DNA of 21,640 nt from Smittium culicis. Taxonomy: Eukaryota > Kickxellomycota > Harpellomycetes > Harpellales > Legeriomycetaceae. The stretch lies in contig LSSN01001616.1 in NCBI GenBank assembly GCA_001970855.1, forward strand, positions 1-21,640, read 5' to 3'. Shown here piece by piece: positions 9,478 through 20,383 of the stretch (positions are counted from its first letter, which is position 1; each line of letters begins with the position of its first letter). The notes under the pieces were generated by a model that worked only from the letters and a program-made list of their open reading frames with translations, did no database searches and was not told the DNA's origin. The translations under genes were made by a program, and so were the position numbers.

Positions 9478-12181
9478 TCAGTTTGTTATGGCTGTTCTAA
9501 CTCCTTTTTTAGCTTTACGGCGTTTATTAGTTTTTTTACTCTCGGGCTGCTCAATCTCAACCTTTTCATTAGCTAATTTATTTCTATCTAAGATATTGTC
9601 AGCTAACGACCGCTTAGGATGCCTTTTTGAATTTTGGATAGGCTTGTTATCTATGTCAGCATTATCATCTAACGAAGATGTAATAGGCTTAATAACGGAT
9701 TCCTGAGGCGAAATTAATTGTGGCTGTATTTTCACGGTGTTAGAATTTAATTCTTTGGTATCTTTATCCAAATCATTTTCACCATCTTTACCCAAGTCAT
9801 TTTTGTTATCCCTCTGAGTTTCAATATACTGTTTTCGTAAGCTGTTAGATACAGTCTTGAAAACCGGAACTTTATCATTTGTTAGCAAATTAATAAAGCA
9901 AGCAACAAAAAATCCATTTGTGTGCATTTTATCTGAGCTGGATCGGATAACTGATTCTAACTCACCTAATTGAATTTGGTTTCATATTATTAAAGTTGGT
10001 TAGAATAATTAATTGTTAATACAATTATCAGTCAATAATTAAAAAAGCAATTAATAGAAAATAATACTATCATTCAGGTCAGCATCAGATATATCGCTAG
10101 TATCATTAATTCCACGGATTGGCCATTTAGGTAGTACATGGATCTTGTCAGCTAGTGCAAAATTTTCATTACCAAGCAAGGCCATTTTAACAACATTCTC
10201 ATTCTCCACATAGTGAATGGAACACGTAGAATATGTAATAGCTCTGACATTTTTGACTACAAATAATAACGAAAAATTACAAATTGAATTTTATAAACTT
10301 TGCTTTACGAGGATAGTTTCTTAATATATACCAATACATCTAGTAATTCACAAGTATAGTTAATAAAAACTGGAAAAAAAATTTTACATTTCATTGCATG
10401 GTTTAGCATTTCAATTTGGAATTCAGATAAATTATCTAATCGGTCTTTTTTCAAACCGCGGGACAGCTTAGATTTTACTGAATAATCCTTTTTTCTTTCA
10501 AAGTCTAATGTTTTAAAACAAATGAAGTGTTATGCATTATTTGAAAATAAAGTTAATAATGAAAATTACATATTTGGATAAATGAATCGACAAGCTGCTC
10601 TAGTTTGTTGACCATTCCTGATCCTGAACACGAGGGGTCAAGGAGAATGTGAGTAACAGATTTTCCAAAATCTGATTCTGGATCAATGTCAAGGAAGCTG
10701 ATATTTCTAGCATCAATGTCTAAATAAAAAAAGTTTATAGAAAAATATAATAAGAGAGAAAAATACATGCTGTTAAAATAGGCCAAAATTTAGTAATTAA
10801 AAAAAATTAAACATATATGAAATAAAGAAAAATAGACTAACTTGTGCAACCAGCAATACCAGTCTGTTTGACCAGAGTGCTAAGTCTATAATTATCAAGA
10901 TCACATGCAATAATAGATCCAGTGTTTTTCATAAGCATAGATAGATGGCTAGTTTTATTTCCAGGAGCTGCACAGGCATCAATAACTATTGAATCTTGAG
11001 GAGGCGAAAGTATAGCAGCTGGAAAGCATGAAGCTTTATCCTGTAGAATTATTGAACCGCTAGTGTACAAATCGTGTAAGTGAAAGTCTGTTTGTGGTGG
11101 GAAAACAAGAACTTCAGGTAAGTGCTCATCAGTGCAAAATACTTTTGATCTAGCATCAATTGTTACAAAAATATATAATAAATTATTTGGAAATTTATTT
11201 GGCGGTATAGTTTGATTTTGATTATAATATTAAAAAAGACAATCAGGTTCAAACAATGAAATATACTAGTATAAAATATTTTGAAATATTGGTTTACTTT
11301 GGTTTTAACGATTGCTTGAATTGCGAGACTTTGATTTTTTCGAGATATTTGTAACCTTCTGATTTGAACTGCTCAATTACTGAATCAACAGTGGTTTTAT
11401 TGTAATTAACACGAACATACCTAGGTATATAATCGCCTAAAAAGTGACATTTAAAATGTATTTTTTAGGTATTCCATCATAAAATTAATGGTAAAAATGA
11501 GAAGAGGAAATGTCATGAAAATTGAAAAGCGCTTTTAATATCTTTAAACTAGTTATATGTTAGAATATGTGAATGTAGGAACCTGCTTTAGATGAATTTT
11601 GGTCGAATAAATGAGCGAATTTTGGTGATTTTTTGCATTTTTCGAATTCTTTCAAGATGAGGGCTTTATTTTTTATCAGTCTGTTTTTTATGTAGAAGTC
11701 GTCGTTATTGTGATGAACGCCACCTCTGGCAAACAATAGATCATTTAATGCAACAAACAAATCGATATCGCGTAACTAAATATAGTCAAAGAGAAGGATT
11801 TGGAAAAAAAAGAATTAATAAAACTATTTTTAATATTACATAGGCGAAAAAAAAAAATGGAAAAAGAGAAATCGAGAGCTTACCGAATTATTTTTTGTTA
11901 TGAGGATATCGCTGGTGTCGATAATGTGTAGCAAGAGATCAGAACCTAAAAGCAAGTGAAATAAAAGGAAGGTATAGTAAATAATATAAAGAGGGTTATG
12001 CAGATTGTGGCGAAAAGTTTAATTTTAAATAATTACGTTTTAAAGACTCTGATATCGAGGCATAAACTCTACGTTTGAATTCATTTGGAATGCGGTCGTT
12101 GCCAATTGTTGAATTGCGCAAGCTAGATTTTCCGAGCAGTATGCTCATTAGAGCATTTGCAGTTAAAGTATATAGACCCAT
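9478..12181 (-). CDS. rRNA (cytosine-C5)-methyltransferase Rcm1/NSUN5, nine exons
   Basis: SAM-dependent nucleolar enzyme making one m5C in large-subunit (25S/28S) rRNA. Exons, in transcript order: 12181-12037, 11945-11884, 11775-11583, 11436-11298, 11149-10842, 10719-10570, 10504-10388, 10256-10068 and 9965-9478. All eight introns (65-148 bp) are GT-AG and every phase closes, giving 596 residues. The RNA-binding N-terminus precedes GSIILQDKASCFPAAIL (211-227). The SAM site is DACAAPGNKT (237-246). Motif IV is DPSCSGSG (310-317, C313), and motif VI is ITYSTCSIH (378-386, catalytic C383). IHVLPKWPIRG and TNGFFVACF follow as expected for the family. The final roughly 130 residues are a charged, low-complexity extension ending in a Lys/Arg cluster, probably nucleolar and not catalytic. 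Some donors are weak (GTTCCT, GTTAGT), so individual exon edges could shift. The gene is divergent from RPC19. Confidence 0.93.
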
Positions 12182-12607
12182 TAATAAAAACTCAATCTGA
12201 GAGGATTTATATTATGATATTTCCGTCTTTAATTTCGAAAAAAAATATATGTTGTTGATAAATAAGAATTAAGTATCAACGACTCTAATAGATTTTATAG
12301 CTTATTATTTTTTTACTCCGAAAAAATATTTAAGTGTCTGATCCATCCAATAAAAATTCCTACTTTTAATAATTTATACCAAATACCTTTAAAATATTTT
12401 TTTTTTAGTTTTTGCTAAAAACTTTTTTTTCCCCTTTATTTTTAGTTTAAAAATTTTCTTTTTGCTTAATTTTTTTTTTACTATATACTATAACCCAGTT
12501 TATTTTAGGGAATAAATAGAAAAAAAAACTATTCTGGTTCTTACGTACTATCGATCCAAAAATATTAAGGAATCGTTTTTTAGCATACACATTTAATTAC
12601 AGAAATC
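12182..12607. promoter_or_regulatory. Bidirectional promoter region between RCM1 and RPC19
   Basis: This 426-bp AT-rich interval separates two divergent ribosome-biogenesis genes. It holds several T runs (about 12400, 12428 and 12470), one CCAAT at 12348-12352, and a TATA-like CTATATACTATAACC at about 12481-12495, roughly 115 bp before the RPC19 ATG. No uORF or coding sequence is apparent. Confidence 0.45.
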
Positions 12608-12979
12608 ATGAGTGAAGGAAATCAAGAAATTGTTGAAACTCAGGAAGTTCAGCAGGTTGAGAAGATCCGTATATTGCCAGGAGCCAGCCATGACCTGAAT
12701 TCAGCTACGTTTGAAATCAAGGAAGAGGACCACACTTTGGGAAATTCATTAAGGTACACTATTATGAGAAACGATAAAGTTGATTTCTGTGGATACTCTA
12801 TTCCTCATCCTTCAGAAGAAGTTATGAATCTGCGCATTCAAACTGCTGATGGGATGGGCATGAACTCAATCGAGGCCCTTGATAAGGGGCTTGACGATTT
12901 GCTGCTCATTTGCCAGGCTACACTCAGGAGCTTCCAGGCCGAGCTTGAAAAGAAAGAATACGAAATAGTTGATTTCTAG
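12608..12979 (+). CDS. RNA polymerase I and III shared subunit AC19 (Rpc19)
   Basis: Subunit shared by RNA polymerases I and III. It pairs with AC40 to form the equivalent of the bacterial alpha dimer that nucleates assembly of both enzymes in the nucleus. Single exon, 123 residues. The first 18 residues are acidic and Gln-rich and poorly conserved. The Rpb11/AC19 domain then follows: RILPGASHDLNSATFEIKEE (21-40), the signature DHTLGNSLRYTIMRN (41-55), VDFCGYSIPHPSE (58-70) and MNLRIQT (73-79). A C-terminal helix (about 88-118) is the expected dimerisation helix. The FCGYSIPHPSE block favours AC19 over Rpb11. The length is typical. The ATG follows AAATC, and the domain begins soon after, so the start is secure. 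The gene is divergent from RCM1 and converges on eIF3e. Confidence 0.97.
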   Translation: MSEGNQEIVETQEVQQVEKIRILPGASHDLNSATFEIKEEDHTLGNSLRYTIMRNDKVDFCGYSIPHPSEEVMNLRIQTADGMGMNSIEALDKGLDDLLLICQATLRSFQAELEKKEYEIVDF

Positions 12980-13111
12980 ATACACCAACAACCAAAATTA
13001 AAACCTTTTCCTAACTTTTGTTTCTATTATACAGCCCACTTACGCTATTCATCCCTGACTTCCTTCTGTATCTTCCTCTTTTTTCTCTATTTTATTTTAT
13101 AAACATTCTAT

Positions 13112-13117
13112 AATAAA
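13112..13117 (+). terminator. Possible RPC19 poly(A) signal
   Basis: AATAAA lies 133 bases after the RPC19 stop and follows a C/T-rich stretch. The call is positional only. Confidence 0.3.
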
Positions 13118-13482
13118 CCAACATAGTAATATTTGATATCGGGCCCTTTAAAATGTTTTTATCCTTTGAATAAACTATTTTATAACGATATATTAATGTT
13201 TAGTATTTTTTAGCTTCATTTCCTTATGTATACCCGAGTTGTATCATAAAACTTATTTTTCAATTTACATAGAGCTTGTATCATGAACAACTATATAGTT
13301 TTTTTTAATTAAAAACAATATCGAGAGAGTGCGATTCGATAAATATTCGTAGTTATCAAGTTAGTCAGTGATTAAATGTAGGAGTAGTTAATCTAATATG
13401 GTTATATACTTTAACAAAATTATGTCCAATAAAAATGAAAAATCGAAATTAAATATAACTTTTTATATAGAATAAAGGAAGG

Positions 13483-13506
13483 AAAAAATGGGTAGGGGGA
13501 GGGGGA
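13483..13506 (-). promoter_or_regulatory. C-rich/T-run 3' flanking element of eIF3e
   Basis: The plus strand begins AAAAAATGGGTAGGGG, then continues G-A-GGGGG. The eIF3e transcript would therefore carry runs of C ending in CCCCTACCCATTTTTT about 60-83 bases after its stop. The core differs from the element after mL49 (6791-6807) by a single G. The plus strand has three G runs close together, one short of a classical G-quadruplex. A role in 3'-end formation or mRNA fate is inference. Confidence 0.45.
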
Positions 13507-13565
13507 GTAATGAAGTAAAAAAAAAAAAACTATAAAAAGGAGACAGAATAGAGGGGATTAGAAGA

Positions 13566-15081
13566 TTATTGTTCAACTAATGCTGCTTCAGCTTGGGCAC
13601 TTTGTTTAGCCAAGTATGCTTGACGTTTATCGATTGCGCCATTAAGGACTTGAGATCTGAAAGATAAGAACTTGGTTTTTTCAATAACTTGTTGAGGGAT
13701 GTGGTTGACTTGAGGATTGATGACAACATAGTTATCTTTGAGGTTAACTTTGGCATCGAGTCTGGTTTCTCTGATAAGTTTTACAATCCATTTTTCACCG
13801 TCTTCTTGTTCCATGTTTAATTTTGCGGTAAGCTTGGAGAGATCAATTCTGCTGTAAATCTTACAGTATACTTCTGCGAAATAGAGGCGGGCACAGTCTA
13901 CAAAGTCATCGCTAGCACCAGTTAAGAAGAAATCGTTTTCCAAAACTAGTTCGCACTCTTTAAGTTTGATACAAGCCAAATCAAAATCAAAGTTGATATA
14001 TAAAGCAGAGATGAATTCAGTTAGAGGGTCGCTGTATAGATATCCGAGGTTATTGACGATCTTTACAACTTCCTTAATGTTATTTCTTCTTCTTCTGTTT
14101 ACAACTGAGGCAGCTACTAAATATCTGACTAACCATGGGCAAGCATTTTGGATAGTGTTAGAATATTGGGGCATGAGCATCATTTCTAAAATTCCGTCAC
14201 GGCCGTTAGGATGGTTGAAGAATACAAAGAGAGACCAGTGGAGTAACCAAACTCTGTTTTGAAGTTGTTGAGCGTGTTCAGCAAAAGAAGATTTTTCGAT
14301 AGCTTCTCTGAGCTTAATAACATCCTCATAAGCAGTTTCCCAGTTACCAATCAACATTTCAGAGGCAAGCTTACCCCACATAGCCTTAAGGATCAAGTTG
14401 GTATCAGTTGACTATCATAAGTAGAATATAAAAAAAATAGTTAAAGGGCTATGTAGAAAAGATGAAAAAAAAGATGAATAAATGTATATTTGGGCATGTG
14501 AGGTAGGTATAGATAGAATGGATACCAGAACAGAGAAATGGAACAATAGATCAGCAGAACCACCATAGTTACCACAACTGTAATGGAATTGACCAAAATC
14601 ATACAAATCTTTAACCATCTCAGGTTTGCACTGATAGTTTTCAGTTAAGAATTGCATGTTTTGAACTCTGTCTTGTCTAAGGGAGCTGGCAACTTCAGGC
14701 ATTTCAATAACGGAACGGATCTTTTCGGTTTTTAGCTCAAACTCTTCAAGTTGTTTCATGACTTTTTCTCTTTTTTCTGAGAATTCGGCAGGTGGTTCTT
14801 GACCATCATGAGCTTTTGAGTATAAATCTCCAACAAAGTCGACCATGTTGGTATTTGATAAAAGCTCGAATTTAGCTTGCTCTAAATCGTGATCGTTGTA
14901 GATCTATCATGAAAAAAGTTTACAAAAAAAATAATTTTAATTACAGAAGGAAATGTGGAAGTGAGGGGGTGGGGGGGGGTGTTGTGCTTACGCCTCTATT
15001 GGTCATAAATTCTAGAAGAGGATAACCTAGCTGACGATCCAGGTACATCAACATCTTTGGAGTCAAATCGAACTTTTCCAT
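13566..15081 (-). CDS. Translation initiation factor eIF3 subunit e (Int6), three coding exons
   Basis: PCI-domain subunit of eIF3, which assembles the 43S pre-initiation complex in the cytosol. Coding exons are 15081-14992, 14903-14526 and 14411-13566. Both introns (88 and 114 bp) are GT-AG and phase 0, and the product has 437 residues (human about 445). The N-terminus FDLTPKMLMYLDRQLGYPLL and SNTNMVDFVGDLY match the family. The middle has FGQFHYSCGNYGGSADLL, then MWGKLASEMLIGNW and WLLHWSLFVFFNHPNGRD (about 211-228). The PCI domain lies at about 280-400 and ends VIEKTKFLSFRSQVL. The first intron carries C9 and C5 runs as its pyrimidine tract. A likely 5'-UTR intron (15183-15101) precedes the ATG by 19 bases; the upstream exon has no Met in frame. 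The gene converges on RPC19. It is absent from S. cerevisiae but present in many other fungi. Confidence 0.96.
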
Positions 15082-15100
15082 ATTGTATTCAGGATTATTT

Positions 15101-15183
15101 CTGCAAAAATGAATTGTATTTTTTTAGATGTGAAAAAAAGAATTTGGAGAAATATTAAATAGTTGGAAAGAATGAGTATTTAC
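15101..15183 (-). other. Probable 5'-UTR intron of eIF3e
   Basis: On the minus strand a donor GTAAATAC (from 15183) and an acceptor CATTTTTGCAG (ending 15101) define an 83-bp candidate intron just upstream of the start codon. The flanking upstream sequence (about 15184-15245) is C/A-rich, unlike intergenic DNA, and resembles a leader exon. In frame it contains a stop and no Met, so I treat it as untranslated. Confidence 0.45.
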
Positions 15184-15498
15184 TTGAAAAAATTGGTCTT
15201 TGGTGGTGGTAGTGGGGGCGAAAATAGAGCTTAGCTTGAAGATGAGCTTTTAAATGCTGAATAAGGTCCTTGTTTTACTTTCTAAGCTTATAAGCGGGAC
15301 TAGAAAAGTAAATAGAAAAGTATTTGAAACCTTTAAATTTTCTGCTGTGAAAAAAATAAATAGAAAAAAGCCAATCCACTTCTAAATTTTGATTAGTAAA
15401 ATTAAATTAAGATATTATACCCTAATCTAAAAATTTTCCACAAAAAAAAAATTATCCCTCTGTTTTTAGTTTTTGAATAAATCTAATTTATCATTAAT

Positions 15499-15778
15499 CC
15501 AATAGATTTTCTCTATAAGCAATCCACTTATTCAGCTATTCGATACTGTACTATTTTTTCTCTAGATCCATTGGACCGATTTAATCATCACATTATATAT
15601 ACAATCATTCGCTCAATAAAAATTAGCAGCTCCTTCGAATAAAAAAAATACAATCAATTGGCTTAGCTATACTTGGCTTACCAATAATTATCGTTTGGAT
15701 TTTTTTCATGGCCAGCTATATGTTAATCTATATCCACTATTAATTACCATTCGCCGTTTAAATTAGCTTCCAACCAAT
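15499..15778. promoter_or_regulatory. Cluster of five CCAAT pentamers upstream of eIF3e
   Basis: CCAAT lies on the plus strand at 15499-15503, 15681-15685 and 15774-15778, and on the minus strand at 15570-15574 and 15657-15661. This is several-fold more than the local composition predicts and parallels the cluster upstream of mL49/NHP2. It sits about 420-700 bp upstream of the eIF3e ATG, rather far for a core promoter. HAP/NF-Y binding is inferred, not shown. Confidence 0.35.
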
Positions 15779-18700
15779 AATATAAGACACCATTCTACTC
15801 TTATATCCACGCAGACGTTATTTGCTATTAAAGAAAAATAGTCTTATTTAAAATTCTTTTGTAGAGTTTTTCTATATCCAATTATATTACTATATTATTG
15901 TTAGATATTTTTTATTTCAGAAAATATAGACCATAATTTAAATCTTAACCCAAACATATTAACTGTACCTAAGCTTACAATGCTAAAATCCAACTGATAT
16001 TCAATACAAGATTCTAGAAAAATATATGTGCTAGCCAAATTTTAACGAATTATTGTTATTTAAACCTCTCCCGCCCAACACTCTTTAAAATAATCAATTT
16101 TATGATTCGTTTATGGCTTATAAGCAAATTTATTATTTGCTGTTTTAATACAATAAACTAATATTTCTTAAGAATTCGGAATTATAGTATAATAAAGTAC
16201 AGTTAACTATATTTGTTAGATCAAAAATAGTCTTCCGCCCGTGAAAGGTTTAAGCATAAATATATACTTCGGTTTATGAAAAATTTTAAATTATTTTTTA
16301 TTGATTATTAGTGAATTTATTATTTTTATAATCAAAAAGTTACTTTGAGGAATTTTTAATTTTATCAATTATAGTACTATAATAGCCAATTCAAGTAAGG
16401 GTTTTTATCTCCGAAAATCTGTAAGCTATAGTTATTTGATTTAGGGCCGGGTTATAAATTAAATCTGACCAGATTAAACCAAATCATTTCAAGGTTTTAG
16501 CAAAAAAATTGCTAATAATTAAACTCTGGACTTATAAAAATATCATTATTTTTGCAATTAATAAAATATTTTGCTAATAAGCATATATAATCACAATAGT
16601 TAATATAATTATTAGATGAAATTTTTATATTTTTTTGCTACTCTTTATAATTATCAATGAAATGTATCCCTAACCTATTCAATCCACCACATTCCGCTAA
16701 ATCCTAAAAAATCAACTAAATCTCTAAGTTTACACGTTTATTCTTGGTATTTACAACAAATAACTAATAATTTTAAATCTTCCAAATCATGAATATAATT
16801 TATCATTTATAAATCTAATGACTTTTATTCTGTTTATTAAATCCTTAATATGTGTATTTTATCAGTTTTAACACTATCATTTATTTCGGGTATTCATGAA
16901 ATGTAAAACAAAATACCTATATTTATACAAATAGGTAATTTTTTATATCATTTTAAATATATGCTATTAGAAATACCATACTTCGTTAAAAAGTTATCAA
17001 TTTATCTCAAGTAGATTATAATTGATACAGATCCCAGAATTAGAATTATATTAGAAACCTTAATGAACTGGCTCTATATAAAAAGAAGGATAGAATATAA
17101 ATAATTTTTAAATTGGTAGGGAAAATGTTGATAAAATCATAGAATTAGATATTCCTTCATTTCGCCTCGTGCTGTATATATCGCAATTTAATATATTTGA
17201 TGATAATAATGCAATCTAGAAAGAATATAAAATTTTTTTAGTTATTCAGCTTTTGATATTACAAAAAAAATTTTTATATCCTTATTATTTTTGAACAATT
17301 CAAAAAAAAAAGCTTCCTGAGAATTCAGTTTGCTCTAAGTGTACTGAAAAATTAGTTCTTAGAATCAGTATTCATTTCAAGCGCATATCATTTCAAATAT
17401 ACCAAGTGTTTAATATTTTTTCAATAACTTCAAACTTATTATCATCAGTATCCATAATACCGAATCTCGAGACCAAAGAAAAAAATTTTATGTTCAAAAG
17501 CTAATTTTTACCAAATATTTACCCCATCTATCATTAGTTTATAAATTACATTTTTTTTATAATGATGTTGACTTATCTAAGAAAATTAAAAAGTCTTTAG
17601 ACGTCGTTCTTAACAATACGAAAATCGTTTACACTAAAAGATATAAAGACATTTTATTAGTATGAGTAATAAAAATAAAGTATATTAAAGCAAGATATTA
17701 TTTTAATGAGAATTTTTTTTTTTTTAATAAGGCAAATAAAATTCAAGAATCAGAATTATAAATTAATTCGAGTAAAAGCTTATATTAAATCATAATAATT
17801 ATATCACATTTTTAATTATTTCGCAATGCTTCGCCTATGCAATATAAACTTAACTATGTATTTTTTTTAAACTTTTTACTTTATAAATCAATAATGATAT
17901 GCAGTTATAGGACTAATTGGATATATGTATAGGTTAATTGATATCGGCTGGCCTTTTATTCATTAGAACTTTCGGCTTAGCAGAATTAACAAAGACCTCG
18001 CTGGATGTTTAATTTTTTGAAATGATTAGTGTTTTTTAGTCGTTTTTAGTTTAGACAAATTAAAGCATGTTTATTTTAGATTATATTCTGTTTTTCCTGT
18101 TTTTATTTTTTTTATTATGTGGATTTTTATTAGTTTATTTTGTTAAAGTGAAATGGTAAAAAAAAAGAATAAAGCCAAGTAAATTAAGTAAAAATAGTTA
18201 TTAATTTTTTTCTTATAAAGATAAAAGAATAGTTTAAAAATCAAAATTTGTGAATAAAAATATTAAAATTGTATCGATACTGTGCGTATAGAAACAAAAA
18301 AAAAAGATTTAAAAATACATTTTATAAGAATTCACTATAAAAAAAGTTATTTGATATTTTTCTGGTACCTTTTTCATTTCTTCCGTTTATCAAGTTTTTA
18401 TATGCATTCTTTAAAAAATTTTCTTCTTGTTTCTTATTTCGTGTTGTTACAGTAGATATTCTTTATGAGTTTTGGAGTTTTCTTTGTAGATTCTTTGCCT
18501 AATTTTTCGATTTCTCTGAATTTATATTTATTAAATAAAATTTTTTAGTAGTTGAGTTTGAGTTTGAGGATTTTAATTTTTGTTACATTTTTTTCTATGT
18601 ATATAGAGATTAGTATTATTTCGATGATTTTTTGTTTTATATATTATCTTCATTGAGTAAAATGTAGGTTCTGATTAAAATATTTATCAAAGATTGTTGA

Positions 18701-19661
18701 ATTTTAATTCTTTGAGGCTTTTATTAATAAGGTAATCTCCAAAACTAAACACGTCAACATAAATATCAGGATTGATGAAAAAAATCAAATTAGCAACGTT
18801 ATATTAATTATATTGATCGTCATAAATATAACGAGAATAATGATCAAGTCCATAAACTAAGGAAATTACTTGTGTAGATACGAAATTTCCTAAATTATAT
18901 AAAATTTTATAAAATACGGTAAAAGTTAAACGCAAGGAGGTTAAACAAGATGAAAGTAAAATAGTAAAAATTTTTTTTGATAAACGCTCTTACAAAGTTC
19001 AATTTTTTACACTAATAAACTGAATCTTCCTAAATCAAAGCAAAATTTACTATATTTATTATAATTAATTATACCGATTAATAATTGATCACTTTTACAA
19101 TAACGAGTAAATTTATTTCAGCCAGTGATTTTTTTTTATTGTATGAATAATGAAGTAGTTTAAATCTACCACAAGGAAAACAAAAAAGATTATAATTTCA
19201 TTCTTGTTTATACAACAATAAAATCGTATATAAATTTATTTTGAATGAGAAGAAAACCCTCAAGAAAAATAAAAAAAAAGAAATTAAATCGAGTATAAAT
19301 AAATTGATAGATGATTTGACAATTAATTGATTATAAGATTGAAAGACGATTCGACTATTTGGAATTTAAATTGAAAATCGATTTATTCAGTGAAAATAAC
19401 AATCTACCAAAGAAAAGCAAAAATTAATAAATTGAAAACATAGTTTAGTTGGGTTTTTTTTACTTGTAATATATAAATAGATAAGAAAAGTAGAAAGAGT
19501 GGAGCTCTCTGGAAAATTTTAGTAAAAATTATTATTACTCCGTTTTATAAAAAATAAATCTTCCTCAAATAAATACATTTAAAAGAAAGCCTAAAAAATT
19601 CAGAAAATAAGCAGAATCTTAACTTTAAAAGAACGCTTATTTTAAAATTTATTATTTAGTT

Positions 19662-19672
19662 GGGGGGGGGGG
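19662..19672 (+). repeat. Homopolymer G11
   Basis: Eleven consecutive G on the plus strand inside very AT-rich DNA. A C11 run on the same strand lies about 700 bp away. Confidence 0.9.
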
Positions 19673-19996
19673 TTTTATATTTCAATACTTAATACCTTAG
19701 TTCTTTTATTTTTATTGTTTTTTTTTAGCAAGCTTACTATATTTTATCTCAGCATAATAAAACCTATTGAGCCTAAAATTATTTCTCTGTAGGCAAACTA
19801 GCTTTTAAAATCTTAAATTACTAATATAAAATAAATATAAAGTATTCAATAAAAACTACTATACTAATGAGTGATATTAGACAGCAAAACGGATTTCAGC
19901 ATTTGTGAAGCTAATTGTACAGATTAAGGCCTATCATTCCCACGCTTTGTTAGGAGCCTATTTTTTATATACACTATTAGATATAGGCTATTGCTA

Positions 19997-20206
19997 GGAG
20001 CTCAATGATATAAACGAATTCAATTTTGTTGGTACGAGCTTAATTATATGACTTTTTATAACTTCGGTCATCCTGCCTACTTGAAAGAATGCCTGAGTGA
20101 ATCTTTCGGTTGGTAGATTTATCACATTTCCCTTTAGGTACGCAGCCAGTTGACCAGTAGCGGAATTTATTAGTATTATATTATTTTTTTTATGCTTACA
20201 CCAAAT
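19997..20206 (-). pseudogene. Decayed coding fragment of unknown family
   Basis: A 70-codon minus-strand stretch is open between stops. Its composition is strikingly protein-like, including GQLAAYLKGNVINLP, ERFTQAFFQVGRMTEVIKSH and KLVPTKLNSF. It has no ATG near its start. It is followed in the same frame by TAG-CAA-TAG and further stops, yet sequence down to about 19870 still reads like protein between them. The block is visibly richer in G+C than its surroundings. I read it as an eroding gene or mobile-element fragment. I do not recognise the family. A genuine exon of a longer gene is the alternative, but no companion exons are evident. Confidence 0.4.
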
Positions 20207-20277
20207 TTACTATTATTTAGTTTGTTTTACCGAATACTTTCTTTTATTTATATCGACCCAATAAAATTTAAAGATAA

Positions 20278-20331
<54 letters not shown>
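20278..20331 (+). repeat. Microsatellite (AAT)18
   Basis: Eighteen perfect tandem copies of AAT, a simple-sequence repeat in gene-poor DNA. The plus-strand open frame that begins with the ATG just after it (20332-20520) is low-complexity Ile/Phe/Lys-rich sequence with no family features, and I do not consider it a gene. Confidence 0.97.
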
Positions 20332-20332
<1 letters not shown>

Positions 20333-20372
20333 TGTGTAAATTCATAACTTCTGAATTTGATATTAAAAAATG

Positions 20373-20383
20373 CCCCCCCCCCC
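20373..20383 (+). repeat. Homopolymer C11
   Basis: Eleven consecutive C on the plus strand, 41 bases after the AAT microsatellite, flanked by A/T-rich DNA. Confidence 0.9.

Larger units (their letters stand above)
12980..13565. other. Convergent intergenic region between RPC19 and eIF3e
   Basis: After RPC19 there is a pyrimidine-rich stretch (about 13012-13105) followed by AATAAA at 13112-13117, a likely poly(A) signal. Toward eIF3e lies an A12-like run near 13518-13529 and the G-rich element at 13483-13506, listed separately. No coding sequence is visible. Confidence 0.5.
15184..19996. other. Gene-poor AT-rich region
   Basis: Nearly 5 kb without a supportable gene. The first 600 bp should include the eIF3e leader and promoter, with a CCAAT cluster at 15499-15778. 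The rest is extremely AT-rich with many A/T runs. A few short islands have a more protein-like composition, such as minus-strand 17937-18008 (24 open codons including NSAKPKVLMNKRPADIN) and about 15600-15770 on the plus strand. These are too short to call and may be decayed mobile-element or gene fragments. I saw no tRNA B-box, rRNA, U6-like sequence or telomere array. Confidence 0.5.

Noticed and set aside
10257..10387. Read-through of RCM1 intron 7 as coding
   Set aside because: An open continuation exists for about 30 codons, but it would destroy the conserved link into ITYSTCSIH; splicing restores it in phase.
12440..12465. RRPE-like AAAAATTTTC in the RCM1/RPC19 promoter
   Set aside because: A/T strings of this kind occur throughout the AT-rich intergenic DNA, so it carries no weight here.
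13966..14262. 98-codon plus-strand open frame inside eIF3e
   Set aside because: Antisense shadow of the conserved PCI region of eIF3e.
15600..15770. Protein-like 49-codon open stretch upstream of eIF3e
   Set aside because: It has no start, splice partners or recognisable motif, and a stretch of this length is likely by chance over 6 kb and six frames.
16430..16680. TTAGGG/CCCTAA-like hits suggesting telomeric sequence
   Set aside because: Only isolated single copies (near 16442 and 16665), with no tandem array.
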